Origin: Agrobacterium tumefaciens
GTDB lineage: Bacteria > Pseudomonadota > Alphaproteobacteria > Rhizobiales > Rhizobiaceae
DNA: 64,000 nucleotides
NCBI RefSeq assembly: GCF_009649785.1
Contig: NZ_WJOK01000004.1
Coordinates: 124,001-188,000, forward strand
Direction of reading: 5' to 3'
Position numbers and translations under genes: made by a program
In this document: one piece after another, positions 52,062-61,052 of the stretch
Layout of the letters: every line of letters begins with the position of its first letter
Position numbering within the stretch: the first letter of the stretch is position 1
Notes under the pieces: model-generated
What the model saw: the letters and a program-made list of their open reading frames with translations, nothing else
What the model was told of the DNA's origin: nothing
Databases searched by the model: none

Positions 52062-53570
52062 TTAGTCCTTGCTGACGCCGAGAAGGCGGATCATGCCATC
52101 AGGCGAAGGCTCCCAGCCCTTGACCTTCTTGGAGATGGCATAGGCATAGGGCTGATGGCCGAGATAGATGATCGGCATGTCGTCGTTTAGGATGACGCTT
52201 GCCGCATCGTATTTCTCCTTGCGGACCGCATCTTCAGTCGAGGCGCGTGCTTCGTTCAGCAGCTTGTCGACTTCAGGATTACAATATTTCACATCGTTGA
52301 TGCCGCCCTTGCAGGTGACGAACTGGTGAAGATTGCCATCGGGATCGATACGACCAGACCAGTCGGAACGGCTGAGTTGATAGTTGCCGGCGGTCTGTTC
52401 GGAAAGAAGCGTCGCAAATTCGGTGGCCTTCAGCGTCACGTTGAAGCCAGCCTCCGCCACCATGGACTGGATCACCTGCATCATCTGCGTCTGCGTGGTG
52501 TTGTTGGCGTGCTGAAGTTCGATATCGAGCTTCTCGTAGCCAGCCTCCTTCATCAGCTGCTTGGCTTTGTCGATGTCGCGGGGCGGCACCGGCAGGTTCT
52601 GGTTGAACCAGGGGCTTGTCGGCGGGAATGACTGATTGCCGGCCTTGGACGTACCCTCAAACACGATCTGGCCGATCGCTTCGCGGTCAATCGCATAGGA
52701 GAAGGCCTGACGCAGGCGCTTGTCCTTGCCGAGCGGATTGTCAGCGCGCGCGCCGTTGTTGATGTTGACATACATGGCCATGTAGCCCGGACCGATCACG
52801 TCCGCATAGGTCAATTTGGGGTCATTCTTGACGGATTCCGCATCGGACGCCGAGATACGTTCGGCAATGTCGAGATCGCCAGAGCGGAGGTTTGCAAGCT
52901 TCACAGTGGTATCGGGAATTGGCAGGTAGACGATCTTGTCGACCTTGATCTTGTCCTTGTCCCAATAATCCGCGAATTTTTCGAGGACGATACGGTCCTG
53001 CTGGATGCGCTCGACGAATTTGAACGGTCCGGCGCAAACCGGCTTGGAGCCGAAATTCGCGCCCAGTTCCTTGGCGGCCTTCGGCGCGACGATCATGCCG
53101 GCGCGATCTGAAAGCTGGGCAAGCAGCGTGACATCGGGCGTCTTCAGCGTGAACTTGACTTCCAGCGGCCCGGTGGCCTCAACCTTTTCAACCGAGGACA
53201 ACTCGCTCTTGCGGCGAGATTCCGGAAGGGTCATGTTGCGCTCGATGGTGGCAACGACGGCGGCCGCATCCAGCGTCTCGCCGTCGTGGAACTTCACGCC
53301 GTCGCGAATTTTCATCGTCAGCACCTTGCCACCCTCGGACCAGGCCCATTCGGTGGCAAGCTGGGGAACGATCTTCATGTCCTGCGAGATATCCACCAGC
53401 TTGTCGCACATGGAGGTGTAGACGATACGGCCGACGAAGGTGCGCGATTGCGCGGGATCAAGCACGTCCGCGTCATCGTTGAGGCCGATGCGCAATTCGG
53501 AAGACATGGCTGGTGCGGTCAGAAACGCGCTTGCCAACAGCGCCGCAGTCAGTGTGTAGATTTTCTTCAT
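52062..53570 (-). CDS. periplasmic peptide/glutathione-type substrate-binding protein (SBP family 5)
   Basis: 502 residues from ATG 53570. A Sec signal peptide (MKK start, hydrophobic core, cut after APAMSS-like region near residue 23) precedes the family 5 body: KIRDGVKFHDGETLDAAAVV near 95-114. The setting with gamma-glutamyltransferase suggests glutathione or gamma-glutamyl peptides as ligand. Confidence 0.92.
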   Translation of the reverse strand: MKKIYTLTAALLASAFLTAPAMSSELRIGLNDDADVLDPAQSRTFVGRIVYTSMCDKLVDISQDMKIVPQLATEWAWSEGGKVLTMKIRDGVKFHDGETLDAAAVVATIERNMTLPESRRKSELSSVEKVEATGPLEVKFTLKTPDVTLLAQLSDRAGMIVAPKAAKELGANFGSKPVCAGPFKFVERIQQDRIVLEKFADYWDKDKIKVDKIVYLPIPDTTVKLANLRSGDLDIAERISASDAESVKNDPKLTYADVIGPGYMAMYVNINNGARADNPLGKDKRLRQAFSYAIDREAIGQIVFEGTSKAGNQSFPPTSPWFNQNLPVPPRDIDKAKQLMKEAGYEKLDIELQHANNTTQTQMMQVIQSMVAEAGFNVTLKATEFATLLSEQTAGNYQLSRSDWSGRIDPDGNLHQFVTCKGGINDVKYCNPEVDKLLNEARASTEDAVRKEKYDAASVILNDDMPIIYLGHQPYAYAISKKVKGWEPSPDGMIRLLGVSKD

Positions 53571-53648
53571 GTTCGATCCTCTGGTCTGGTTTTCTTTGAC
53601 TTTTGTCATTGGCCAGCCCCGAAGGACCGGCGGGTTTTCGTCCGCGGC

Positions 53649-54461
53649 CTATGAGGCCGGAGTAAGCGGATTGTCGGCTTCGTTGATGCTCTTCGCCGCA
53701 CGGTCTTCCGCAGCGCTCTCCTCCTGAAACCCGAGCGAAGTGGCGCGGATCAATTGTTCCTGATGCATGAGAAGGTGCTGGCGCATCGCCTCTCCGGCAC
53801 GCGCCGGATCGCGATCGGCAATGGCATCGACGATGGCGACATGCTGTTCGAAAGACGCCTTGCCATTCGTGCCACTGCGCCGGGCGAGTTCGCGTATCGA
53901 CTGCCAGGCATCGTCCTGGCGAATACGGTTCACGACATCGAAGATCGACAGGAACAGTTTGTTGCCAGCACTCTGGGCTATCTGGCGGTGGAGCGAGCCG
54001 TCCCACAATTCCTTGGCATCGGCATCCGTGCTTTCGCCGGTCTTCTTGACGAGCGCGCGCATGCGCTCCACCTCGGCGGGCTTGGCGCGCATGGCTGCAA
54101 GCTGCGCCAGTTGCGGTTCGATGCGCAGGCGGACTTCCATGATTTCCATGATATCGGTGCTGGCGACCATTTCGGTCACCTGGGTGGACCAATCGTCCGG
54201 CTTTTCACCCACAAATGTTCCGGCCCCCTGGCGACGCCAGATAAGACCCTCGGCCTCCAGAACCTCCAGAGCACGGCGGATTGACCGGCGGCCGACATTG
54301 AAGGTCTCGGCAAATGCCCGCTCCGTCGGCAGGCGGCCGTCATTCGCGAGATTCTTCGTCTGAATATACTCGCGAAGCTTTGCCAGAGCGTAGTTTGAAT
54401 TGTCGTTAGGGTTTGTCGCCAAGCCGCACCATTTGCGTGAACCAATCGAACATTGGTTCAT
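53649..54461 (-). CDS. GntR-family regulator, FadR/FCD subfamily
   Basis: About 270 residues. The winged helix (LPTERAFAETFNVGRRSIRRALEVL, split here at about 43-67) is followed by an all-helical FCD ligand domain. It heads the gamma-glutamyl transport operon, 78 bases before the binding-protein gene, and probably represses it. The start is uncertain: ATG 54461 lies on the edge of a perfect palindrome, and TTG 54422, just after that palindrome, gives a protein that begins 8 residues before the DNA-binding domain; ATG 54494 and 54521 are also in frame. Confidence 0.85.
   Translation of the reverse strand: MNQCSIGSRKWCGLATNPNDNSNYALAKLREYIQTKNLANDGRLPTERAFAETFNVGRRSIRRALEVLEAEGLIWRRQGAGTFVGEKPDDWSTQVTEMVASTDIMEIMEVRLRIEPQLAQLAAMRAKPAEVERMRALVKKTGESTDADAKELWDGSLHRQIAQSAGNKLFLSIFDVVNRIRQDDAWQSIRELARRSGTNGKASFEQHVAIVDAIADRDPARAGEAMRQHLLMHQEQLIRATSLGFQEESAAEDRAAKSINEADNPLTPAS
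54438..54460. promoter_or_regulatory. perfect palindrome, candidate GntR operator
   Basis: TGAACCAAT (54438-54446), five bases, ATTGGTTCA (54452-54460). Nine perfect pairs with core AACCAAT...ATTGGTT, of the size bound by FadR-type dimers, at the very start of the GntR gene: a typical autoregulation site. Confidence 0.6.
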
Positions 54462-54652
54462 TTGGTGAGAAATTTCGGCAGACGTCAAGCCCATTTTTGA
54501 GCCTTGATTACAAGCGCTCAAAATATGGGCATACGCCGATTTTCAGGGTCGGAAATGCATGCTTTCAGGGCAAGGAAGACAATGTCGGCGAGCAAATGAA
54601 ATACGACCGAAATGCCACCCTTGTCCTGTACGCGTTTACGCCAGCATTGACA

Positions 54653-55810
54653 TCATTCGGAGCTTTTGAGTCCGTTCAAAATCTCGTAAGCCACGGCAAC
54701 ACGATCCTCATTGGGATAGTTTTTATTGGCCAGAATGACGATACCGAGTTTTTGCTCCGGTATGAACGCCACATAGGCGCCGAAACCGTTGGTGGAGCCG
54801 GTCTTGTTGATGAAGACATCGCCACGCGGCTTCATCGGCGGCGAAATTTCCGATACCGGCACCGTCTTGAGCAAGGCGCCGGAGTTCGTTTCGATCAGTG
54901 TTTTCAGCGCGGCTGGGTAGGCATATTGCTCCCAGATCATATCCTGCGTCATCGCGCCAACCCTGAAATATCCCGTATGAGTGTTGGCGATCGCCTGCTG
55001 GAGTTTTCCGTCCAGCTTTTCCAGCCCCATATTCGCATTGACGAAACGGATCATGTCGGTCGCCGTCGATCTGACCCCGTAAGCCTCCGATGAGAGGATG
55101 GCTGGCGTCATGCGGGCCGGTTCGCCGGTTCTCTTATAACCCTGCGCATAATCGGCCATCTTTGCCTTGGGCACCACGGTGAAGGTGTTCTTCAATCCAA
55201 GCGCCGGAAACAGTACGTCCTGCATAGCGCTGTCATAGCTTTGGCCCATGGCCTTTGCGGTGACGTATCCGAGCATTCCGATGCTGGGATTGGCGTAGGT
55301 TCTGTGCGTTCCCGCCTTGTATGCGGGCATCCAGGCCTTGAGATAGGCCAAAAGCTGCGGCTCCGTCTTGACATTGTCCGGCACCTGCAACGGAAAGCCG
55401 CCGGCGGTGTGGGTGCCAAGATGCATCAGCGTGACATCGCCAAACGGTTTGCCCTTCATGGAGGGAAGATAGTCTTCGACCTTGCCTGATAGTGACAGTT
55501 TGCCCTGCGTCTCCGCATAGGTACTGAGCGTGACCGTGAATGTCTTGCTGATGGAACCCAGCTCGAAAAGCGTATGCGGGGTAACCGGCTGGCCCGTAGT
55601 TTTGGACATGACACCGTAGGTGAAGACGTGATTTTCGCCATCGACACTGATACCAACGGCCAGACCCGGAATACCGTTCTTCTCCATCACCGGCTTGATC
55701 GCTGCATCTGTTATCGCTTTCAGCCTGGCATCATCAGCGGCAAAAGTCTGCGTGAACAGGCTCGTCGAGATCAATGTGGCCAATGCAATATGTCTGCGAT
55801 TAAGTTTCAT
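54653..55810 (-). CDS. ampC: class C beta-lactamase (AmpC, OCH-like)
   Basis: 385 residues from ATG 55810. A Sec signal with cut after Ala 24-25 leads to a full class C enzyme: S86-I-S-K89 (nucleophile and general base), Y172-A-N174, and K336-T-G338. It hydrolyses penicillins and cephalosporins in the periplasm. The divergent AmpR gene means it is probably inducible through cell-wall fragments. The layout matches the chromosomal OCH enzymes of Ochrobactrum anthropi; I infer the OCH relation from layout and not from an alignment. A possible promoter is TTGTTC at 55900-55895, 16 bases, TTAAAC. Confidence 0.93.
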   Translation of the reverse strand: MKLNRRHIALATLISTSLFTQTFAADDARLKAITDAAIKPVMEKNGIPGLAVGISVDGENHVFTYGVMSKTTGQPVTPHTLFELGSISKTFTVTLSTYAETQGKLSLSGKVEDYLPSMKGKPFGDVTLMHLGTHTAGGFPLQVPDNVKTEPQLLAYLKAWMPAYKAGTHRTYANPSIGMLGYVTAKAMGQSYDSAMQDVLFPALGLKNTFTVVPKAKMADYAQGYKRTGEPARMTPAILSSEAYGVRSTATDMIRFVNANMGLEKLDGKLQQAIANTHTGYFRVGAMTQDMIWEQYAYPAALKTLIETNSGALLKTVPVSEISPPMKPRGDVFINKTGSTNGFGAYVAFIPEQKLGIVILANKNYPNEDRVAVAYEILNGLKSSE

Positions 55811-55943
55811 CTTTCGCGTTCTCCAAAACCTCAAGTGGATTTTCGGCGCCTGCGCCGTCCCCAGCGAAAGACGTTTAACCGCCCTACATTGCACGAACAA
55901 ATCATGATATCTCGGACGAGGCATAACAAAATCTAGGTCTTGA

Positions 55944-56834
55944 ATGGTTCGGCAATTTCTTCCACTGAACGGCTTGAGGGCATTTGAGGCATCAGCGCGG
56001 CACCTCAGTTTCACCCGCGCGGCCATAGAACTCTGCGTGACGCAGGCGGCTGTGAGCCAACAGGTGAAGGGCCTCGAAAAACGACTGGGGGTTTCCCTTT
56101 TTCAACGGCTTCCAAGAGGCCTGAAAATCACCGCGGAAGGCGAAGCCCTGCTACCGACGGTCACCAGCTCTTTCGACCAGATGGCGATCACGCTCGACAG
56201 GATCGAAGCCGGTCAGGTGCGCGAACTGCTGTTTCTGGGCGTCGTGGGAACCTTTGCCGTGGGCTGGCTGCTGCCGCGGCTGAGGGAATTTCAAAAGCGG
56301 CACCCGTTCATCGACGTGCGCGTTTCCACCAACAACAACCGCGTGGACATGGCCGCCGAAGGCCTGGATTTCGCCATTCGATTCGGCCAGGGCTCCTGGC
56401 ATGGCACGGATGCATTCCGGCTTTTCGAGGCGCCCCTTTCGCCTCTCTGTACGCCGAAACTGGCGGAGACATTGAAATCCCCCGCTGATCTCGCGGACAC
56501 CACGCTGTTGCGCAGCTACAGGTCTGACGAATGGGCCACGTGGTTTGCAGCGGCTGGCGTAACACCGGTGGCGCAGGTGAATGCCGGCATCGTTTTCGAT
56601 ACCTCGCTCGGCATGATGGAGGCCGCATTGCAAGGGCTCGGCGTAGCGCTCGCCCCGCCATCGATGTTCTCGCGGCATCTGGCATCCGGGACTATCGTCC
56701 AGCCCTTCCCCGTCACCATATCGCTTGGCAGCTACTGGCTGACGAGGCTGCAATCAAAGCCGCCGACACCAGCCATGCAGGCCTTCTCGGACTGGATGTT
56801 TACCAATATAGGTCCTGCGCAAGACGGCCTATGA
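55944..56834 (+). CDS. ampR: LysR-type regulator of beta-lactamase, AmpR
   Basis: 296 residues that follow AmpR closely: PLNGLRAFEASARHLSFTRA at the start, a helix-turn-helix through ELCVTQAAVSQQVKGLE, and the NNNRVDMAAEGLDFAIRFG stretch of the effector domain. AmpR represses or activates ampC depending on bound UDP-MurNAc-pentapeptide or anhydro-muropeptides. Divergent from ampC, 133 bases apart. Its last 6 bases overlap the end of the converging chrA-like gene. Confidence 0.93.
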   Translation: MVRQFLPLNGLRAFEASARHLSFTRAAIELCVTQAAVSQQVKGLEKRLGVSLFQRLPRGLKITAEGEALLPTVTSSFDQMAITLDRIEAGQVRELLFLGVVGTFAVGWLLPRLREFQKRHPFIDVRVSTNNNRVDMAAEGLDFAIRFGQGSWHGTDAFRLFEAPLSPLCTPKLAETLKSPADLADTTLLRSYRSDEWATWFAAAGVTPVAQVNAGIVFDTSLGMMEAALQGLGVALAPPSMFSRHLASGTIVQPFPVTISLGSYWLTRLQSKPPTPAMQAFSDWMFTNIGPAQDGL

Positions 56835-58058
56835 CAGGGCGAGCAGAACGCCACCAATCGCGCAGATGGCCACCACGATCCATGGCGGCGTCTTCCACAC
56901 CGTCAACAGGATGAAACCCGTCAGCGCAAGTGCAAAATCCTTCGGCATGAATATGGCGCTTGTCCACACCGGATCATAAAGCGCGACCCCGAGAATGCCA
57001 ACGACGGCGGCATTTGCGCCGCGCATGGCAGCCTGCGCCAGAAGGTGCTTGCGAAAGCCCTCCCAGAAGGGCAGCGCACCGACGAGCAGTAGCATGCCCG
57101 GCAAAAAAATCGCGACAAGCGCAATGCCTGCTCCCGCAATACCGTTCGGGTGCGGCCCCACCACAGCGCCGAGGTAGGCCGCGAAGGTGAACAGCGGGCC
57201 GGGAACGGCCTGGGTTGCACCGTAACCGGCGATAAACGCATCTTCCGTCACCCAGCCCGTGGAAACCACTGCCGATTGGAGCAACGGCAGCACCACATGG
57301 CCGCCACCAAAGACAAGGGCGCCGGCACGATAGAACGCATCGAACAATGAGAGGCCTTGCGAGCCGGCCATCGCCACGAAGACCGGCAGGAAGGCCAGCA
57401 GGAGCGCGAAAGTAGCAAGCGCAATGTATCCGACACTTTTCGGCACCCGGAATGCGAGATGAGTAGCCTCCTGCACGGTATCAGTGCGACAGAAGACAAG
57501 CCCCGCAATGGCGCCCACGGCAAGCGCCAGAATCTGGCCAAAAGCCCCCGCGACAAACACGACGCAGATGATGCCGACGAGCGCGATGCTGGCACGCTGT
57601 CTATCTGGGGCAAGGCTCTTTGCCATGCCCCAGACAGCCTGCGCCACCACGGCGACCGCAACGATCTTGAGGCCATGCAACAGGCCGTTGCCGACAGGTC
57701 CTTCTATGGACGCCGCAACCATGGCGAATAGCAAGAGAAGAATGGCGGACGGCAGGGTGAAGGCCGTCCAGGCCGCCAGCGCACCGAGCGGCCCTGCCCG
57801 CAGCAACCCAAGTGCAAAACCGACCTGGCTGGAGGCCGGCCCCGGCAAGAACTGGCAGAGCGCCACGAGATCGGCATAACCCGCCTCGTCGATCCATTTG
57901 CGCCGCACAACCAGCTCATCGCGAAAATAACCGAGATGGGCGATGGGACCGCCGAAGGAGGTGACCCCGAGCTTCAGGAACGCCGTAAAAACTTCGCCGG
58001 GCGTGCCGCTTCGAGGGGTGGCCGCTTCAGTGCGGATGGTTTGCGTTGACGATTTCAC
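56829..58058 (-). CDS. chrA: chromate transporter, ChrA (CHR) family, two-domain form
   Basis: 409 residues from GTG 58058, which has AGGGAGC seven bases upstream; an ATG at 58112 adds 18 residues without a ribosome site. Two homologous halves each open with a short pattern (FLKLGVTSFGGPIAHLGYF near 29-47 and FYRAGALVFGGGHVVLPLL near 225-243), as in long-chain CHR proteins. It exports chromate, or possibly another oxyanion. No chrB regulator is present; a perfect palindrome GATATCGATATC lies at 58117-58128 upstream. Confidence 0.9.
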   Translation of the reverse strand: MKSSTQTIRTEAATPRSGTPGEVFTAFLKLGVTSFGGPIAHLGYFRDELVVRRKWIDEAGYADLVALCQFLPGPASSQVGFALGLLRAGPLGALAAWTAFTLPSAILLLLFAMVAASIEGPVGNGLLHGLKIVAVAVVAQAVWGMAKSLAPDRQRASIALVGIICVVFVAGAFGQILALAVGAIAGLVFCRTDTVQEATHLAFRVPKSVGYIALATFALLLAFLPVFVAMAGSQGLSLFDAFYRAGALVFGGGHVVLPLLQSAVVSTGWVTEDAFIAGYGATQAVPGPLFTFAAYLGAVVGPHPNGIAGAGIALVAIFLPGMLLLVGALPFWEGFRKHLLAQAAMRGANAAVVGILGVALYDPVWTSAIFMPKDFALALTGFILLTVWKTPPWIVVAICAIGGVLLALS

Positions 58059-58160
58059 GAAAAAGCTCCCTGAGCGTGCAACGGCTGTTCGTCTACACAA
58101 TGTCCGTATCAAAAACGATATCGATATCAGACACTATTATGACAGGGATATGAAGAGGCG

Positions 58161-58200
58161 GGAGCGCATCCGGAATGGCCGGGATCGTTCGACGCGCTCC
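58161..58200. other. nested hairpin at the 3' end of the ECF operon
   Basis: GGAGCGC (58161-58167) pairs with GCGCTCC (58194-58200) around an inner ATCCGG/CCGGGAT pair. It follows the DUF1501 gene by 30 bases. No U-run, so a factor-dependent end or an RNA-stability element is more likely than a simple terminator. Confidence 0.45.
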
Positions 58201-58229
58201 ATATCTTCGTTTTTACGTCATTTCGAGCC

Positions 58230-59462
58230 TCAGACGATCAGTCCCTTCATGGGCCGGATGGCCTCCGAACCGGGAAAGACCGCCTTGTCGAGCATGGCAG
58301 CGCTTGCGCCGAGATGATCGACCGCGAGACCCTTGATGATCGCGCGAATATCCGTCGTGGGCGCAAGGTCCCGCCCATCCCGCAACTGCGCGAGCTTGAG
58401 GCCGGGCCAATCGGCGATGACACGCCCGCCACGGATGCTGCCGCCGGCGAGAAAGGCCGTTGTTGCCGTTCCGTGGTCAGTTCCTTCCGTACCGTTGATA
58501 CGGGCGGTACGGCCAAATTCCGTCGCGACCAATATTGCCGTATCCTTCCAGACCGGCCCCAGCTCCTGCTCGAAGGCGGCAAGCGCATTGTCCAGCCCGC
58601 TCAACAATTTTGAAAGGCGGTCGACCTCATGGGCATGGGTGTCCCAACCCTCGAAAGCCAGCGCCGCAACGCGCGGCCCTTCCGGGTGCGCAATCAGCCG
58701 TGCTGCACCCCGCGCCATCTGCTCCATGCCAACAGGATCACCCGGACCACCGCGCGCCTTGATATCGACGCCGGAGGCGATCCTGCCGGTTTCGATGCCC
58801 TCGGCAAGCAATGCCGCCAGCATCGGGTCCGTCTGGCCGTAGAGATCGGCAAGGCGCGGAGCGAGATCGCCATCGGCGGGTTTGAGAACGGATGGCGCCC
58901 ATCCCAATATCGGTGCCTTGCCGCGAATGACAAGCGGAGCGCTGGCGCCAATGGCAAGGCCGCTCACCCGCTGCCCGGCCGCAGCTGGATTGATGGTTTC
59001 ACCCGCCGGCAACTGTTCGAGCAGACGGTTCAGCCAACCCGTCTCGACATGGCCGGGGGTCGGAAAACCAGATTCCAGCACATCCTGGCCATCAAAATGC
59101 GAACGGTCACGATAACCGGTGGCGCTGGCGTGGACCACCGCTGCCTCGCCCTTCCGGTACAGCCGCTGGAAATTGCGAAGGGATGGATGGAGCGCAAAGA
59201 AACCATCCAGCGCGAGGGCTGGATTGTCGCCTTCAGTGCGCATGGCGATCTGTTGCCTTAGCGCCTCATAGTCGGGGTCGCCGACGGGCGGCACGGCGGT
59301 CAGCCCGTCGAGCGCGCCGCGCAGGATGATGGTGACGAAACGTGGGTCGCGCCCGCCGGCAGCAAAAGCAAAACGCGGCATGAAGGCCCAGGCAAAAAGC
59401 GCGCCGCCTGTGCCAAGAAGAGCGCGGCGGGTTGGGGAAAGATGTTCACACAGCATGGTCAA
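58230..59462 (-). CDS. DUF1501 exported protein
   Basis: 410 residues. A twin-arginine-like signal SPTRRALLGTGGALFAWAF (residues 9-27) leads to a body with FVTIILRGALDGL at the start and TEFGRTARINGTEGTDHGT near 320, the metal-site pattern of DUF1501 proteins, which belong to the alkaline-phosphatase/sulfatase-like superfamily. Exact activity unknown. Its ATG overlaps the DUF1800 stop; DUF1800 and DUF1501 are a fixed pair in many bacteria. Confidence 0.9.
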   Translation of the reverse strand: MTMLCEHLSPTRRALLGTGGALFAWAFMPRFAFAAGGRDPRFVTIILRGALDGLTAVPPVGDPDYEALRQQIAMRTEGDNPALALDGFFALHPSLRNFQRLYRKGEAAVVHASATGYRDRSHFDGQDVLESGFPTPGHVETGWLNRLLEQLPAGETINPAAAGQRVSGLAIGASAPLVIRGKAPILGWAPSVLKPADGDLAPRLADLYGQTDPMLAALLAEGIETGRIASGVDIKARGGPGDPVGMEQMARGAARLIAHPEGPRVAALAFEGWDTHAHEVDRLSKLLSGLDNALAAFEQELGPVWKDTAILVATEFGRTARINGTEGTDHGTATTAFLAGGSIRGGRVIADWPGLKLAQLRDGRDLAPTTDIRAIIKGLAVDHLGASAAMLDKAVFPGSEAIRPMKGLIV

Positions 59463-60976
59463 CGCCTCTGGAATTCGGGGGAAAGGAAAGCAATCGTCAG
59501 TCCCTGCGGTTTGCTCTCAGCCCGCTGCACGGCCTTTTTCGTCTCCTCGGACAAAAGTGGCCCCAGCCGGTCTGCGACGAAGTCGCGCGGATCGATTGAA
59601 CCCGCAACCTGATGGGCGAACAGACTGGCGGCATCGATACGCGTCGCCAGCCCCTCGGAAGAACCCCAGCTATCGGTGACATCGGCAAAACCGTTCGGTC
59701 CGGAGGGGTTCCACAGCGGCTGTCCCAACGCGTTGAGCACGGAAATTACCTGCTCGGGTTTTGGCACTATTCCACTCGCCCTGATGACGGTCGTCACGAA
59801 ATCTAACGGGGGTCTGAGCTTGGTCAGCGCCGGGCTCCAAGACTGTTCAGCCTCGATCAGTGCCATATAGGTGGCAGAAAGATCGCCGTGGCTCTTGGTG
59901 TAGGCGGCAGCAAGTTTCGCCACCAGTTCCGGTGGTGGATGGTCGCTAACGAAATGCCGTACCAGCTTGTAAGCGAGATGGCTGGCCGTCGCCGGATGAT
60001 GCGCGAGATCTCGCAGCGCCCGCCGCCCCTGCTCTACCCCCGCTTCACCATAGGTGATGCCCATCACGGCATGGTCGCCGGGTTCATGGTTGTTGGCGTT
60101 GAAGGAAAATCGGCCAAGCGGGCCCGGACGCTTCTCGTCGCGATAGACGCTCCAGCCGGTGATGATGCGGGCAAGTGCTGTAACATCGGCCTGACTATAG
60201 CCGCCATCCACCCCGAGCGTGTGCAGTTCCATGATTTCGCGCGCGAGGTTTTCGTTGAGCCCGCGCTTGCCATTCCTGTTGGCCTGCGAATTCGGTCCGA
60301 TCGATTGCTGATTGTCGAGAAAATACAGCATGGCGGGATGGGTCTCGACTGCGACCAGCATATCCTCGAAATTGCCGAAGACATGCGGACGGATCGCCTC
60401 ACGCTCGAAAGCGCCGGCGAGAATGTGCACATCACCGCCCTTGCCGGTGGCAACCGCGAAGTGGTTGGCCCAGAACATTGCCAACCGCTCGCCAAAACCG
60501 ATCAGCGGCTGGCGTATCGTGCCGTTGAAGCGGGCGTCCGCCTCCGCAAGCAGTATCTGCTGGGGAAAATAGGGGCGCTTGGTGGCCGGCACGTCCTGCT
60601 TCTTGTCCTGTGAAGCACTGGCAGGCGGCACCATGCCCGCATTGTCCATAGCGTTTGCGGCAGTTGCCATTGCCGGCGATGGTGGGCTCATGGCCCCTGC
60701 GGTCGCACCTGCGGCGCCGGTGGTGGCCGCGACTGTGAGGACAGCAGGTTTTTCACGCTCGGCCTTGATCTCCTTGTTATACGCCTTCAGCGATATCAGA
60801 AGATCGGCGCTGGAATGAAGCTGTGCGCCGACAGGAATTGGTGTGGCGCGTTCGGTAATTTCCAGCCGCAACAGATCGCGCGGGTCGTCTTTGATCGCCT
60901 GGATATCGCCTTCACGCGCGCCGAGGCCGAAACGCCACAGACAGAGTGCTGCATCCAATTCCCTGGAATTTGACAT
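59459..60976 (-). CDS. DUF1800 protein
   Basis: 505 residues from ATG 60976. RFGLGAREGDIQ near the start, the central FWANHFAV and the NENLAREIMELHTLGVDGGY motif near 260 are signatures of DUF1800. A low-complexity Ala/Pro/Met stretch (about 85-120) interrupts the N-terminal part. No clear signal peptide, so secretion may depend on its DUF1501 partner. A copy of the proposed ECF promoter (61006-61039) lies just upstream, which places the transcript start near 61003 and rules out the in-frame start at 61009. Confidence 0.88.
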   Translation of the reverse strand: MSNSRELDAALCLWRFGLGAREGDIQAIKDDPRDLLRLEITERATPIPVGAQLHSSADLLISLKAYNKEIKAEREKPAVLTVAATTGAAGATAGAMSPPSPAMATAANAMDNAGMVPPASASQDKKQDVPATKRPYFPQQILLAEADARFNGTIRQPLIGFGERLAMFWANHFAVATGKGGDVHILAGAFEREAIRPHVFGNFEDMLVAVETHPAMLYFLDNQQSIGPNSQANRNGKRGLNENLAREIMELHTLGVDGGYSQADVTALARIITGWSVYRDEKRPGPLGRFSFNANNHEPGDHAVMGITYGEAGVEQGRRALRDLAHHPATASHLAYKLVRHFVSDHPPPELVAKLAAAYTKSHGDLSATYMALIEAEQSWSPALTKLRPPLDFVTTVIRASGIVPKPEQVISVLNALGQPLWNPSGPNGFADVTDSWGSSEGLATRIDAASLFAHQVAGSIDPRDFVADRLGPLLSEETKKAVQRAESKPQGLTIAFLSPEFQRR

Positions 60977-61005
60977 GGCCGATACGAACTCCGTTTCGTT
61001 ATCGA

Positions 61006-61039
61006 CCATTCAACGGGCGCCAGGGCCAAAATCCGTCGC
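61006..61039 (-). promoter_or_regulatory. candidate ECF sigma promoter before the DUF1800 gene
   Basis: Read leftward: GCGACGGATTTTG (61039-61027), then after 11 bases CGTTGAATGG (61015-61006). The 13-mer is identical to the one before the sigma factor gene, and CGTT is the usual ECF -10 core. Spacing from GCGACG to CGTT is 18 bases here, 17 at the other site. Confidence 0.45.
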
Positions 61040-61052
61040 TGTTGAAATGTGA

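Noticed and set aside
54653-58058. Antibiotic and metal resistance genes as a mobile resistance island
   Set aside because: No transposase, integrase, terminal repeats or shift in base composition; the ampC/ampR layout fits a resident chromosomal locus.
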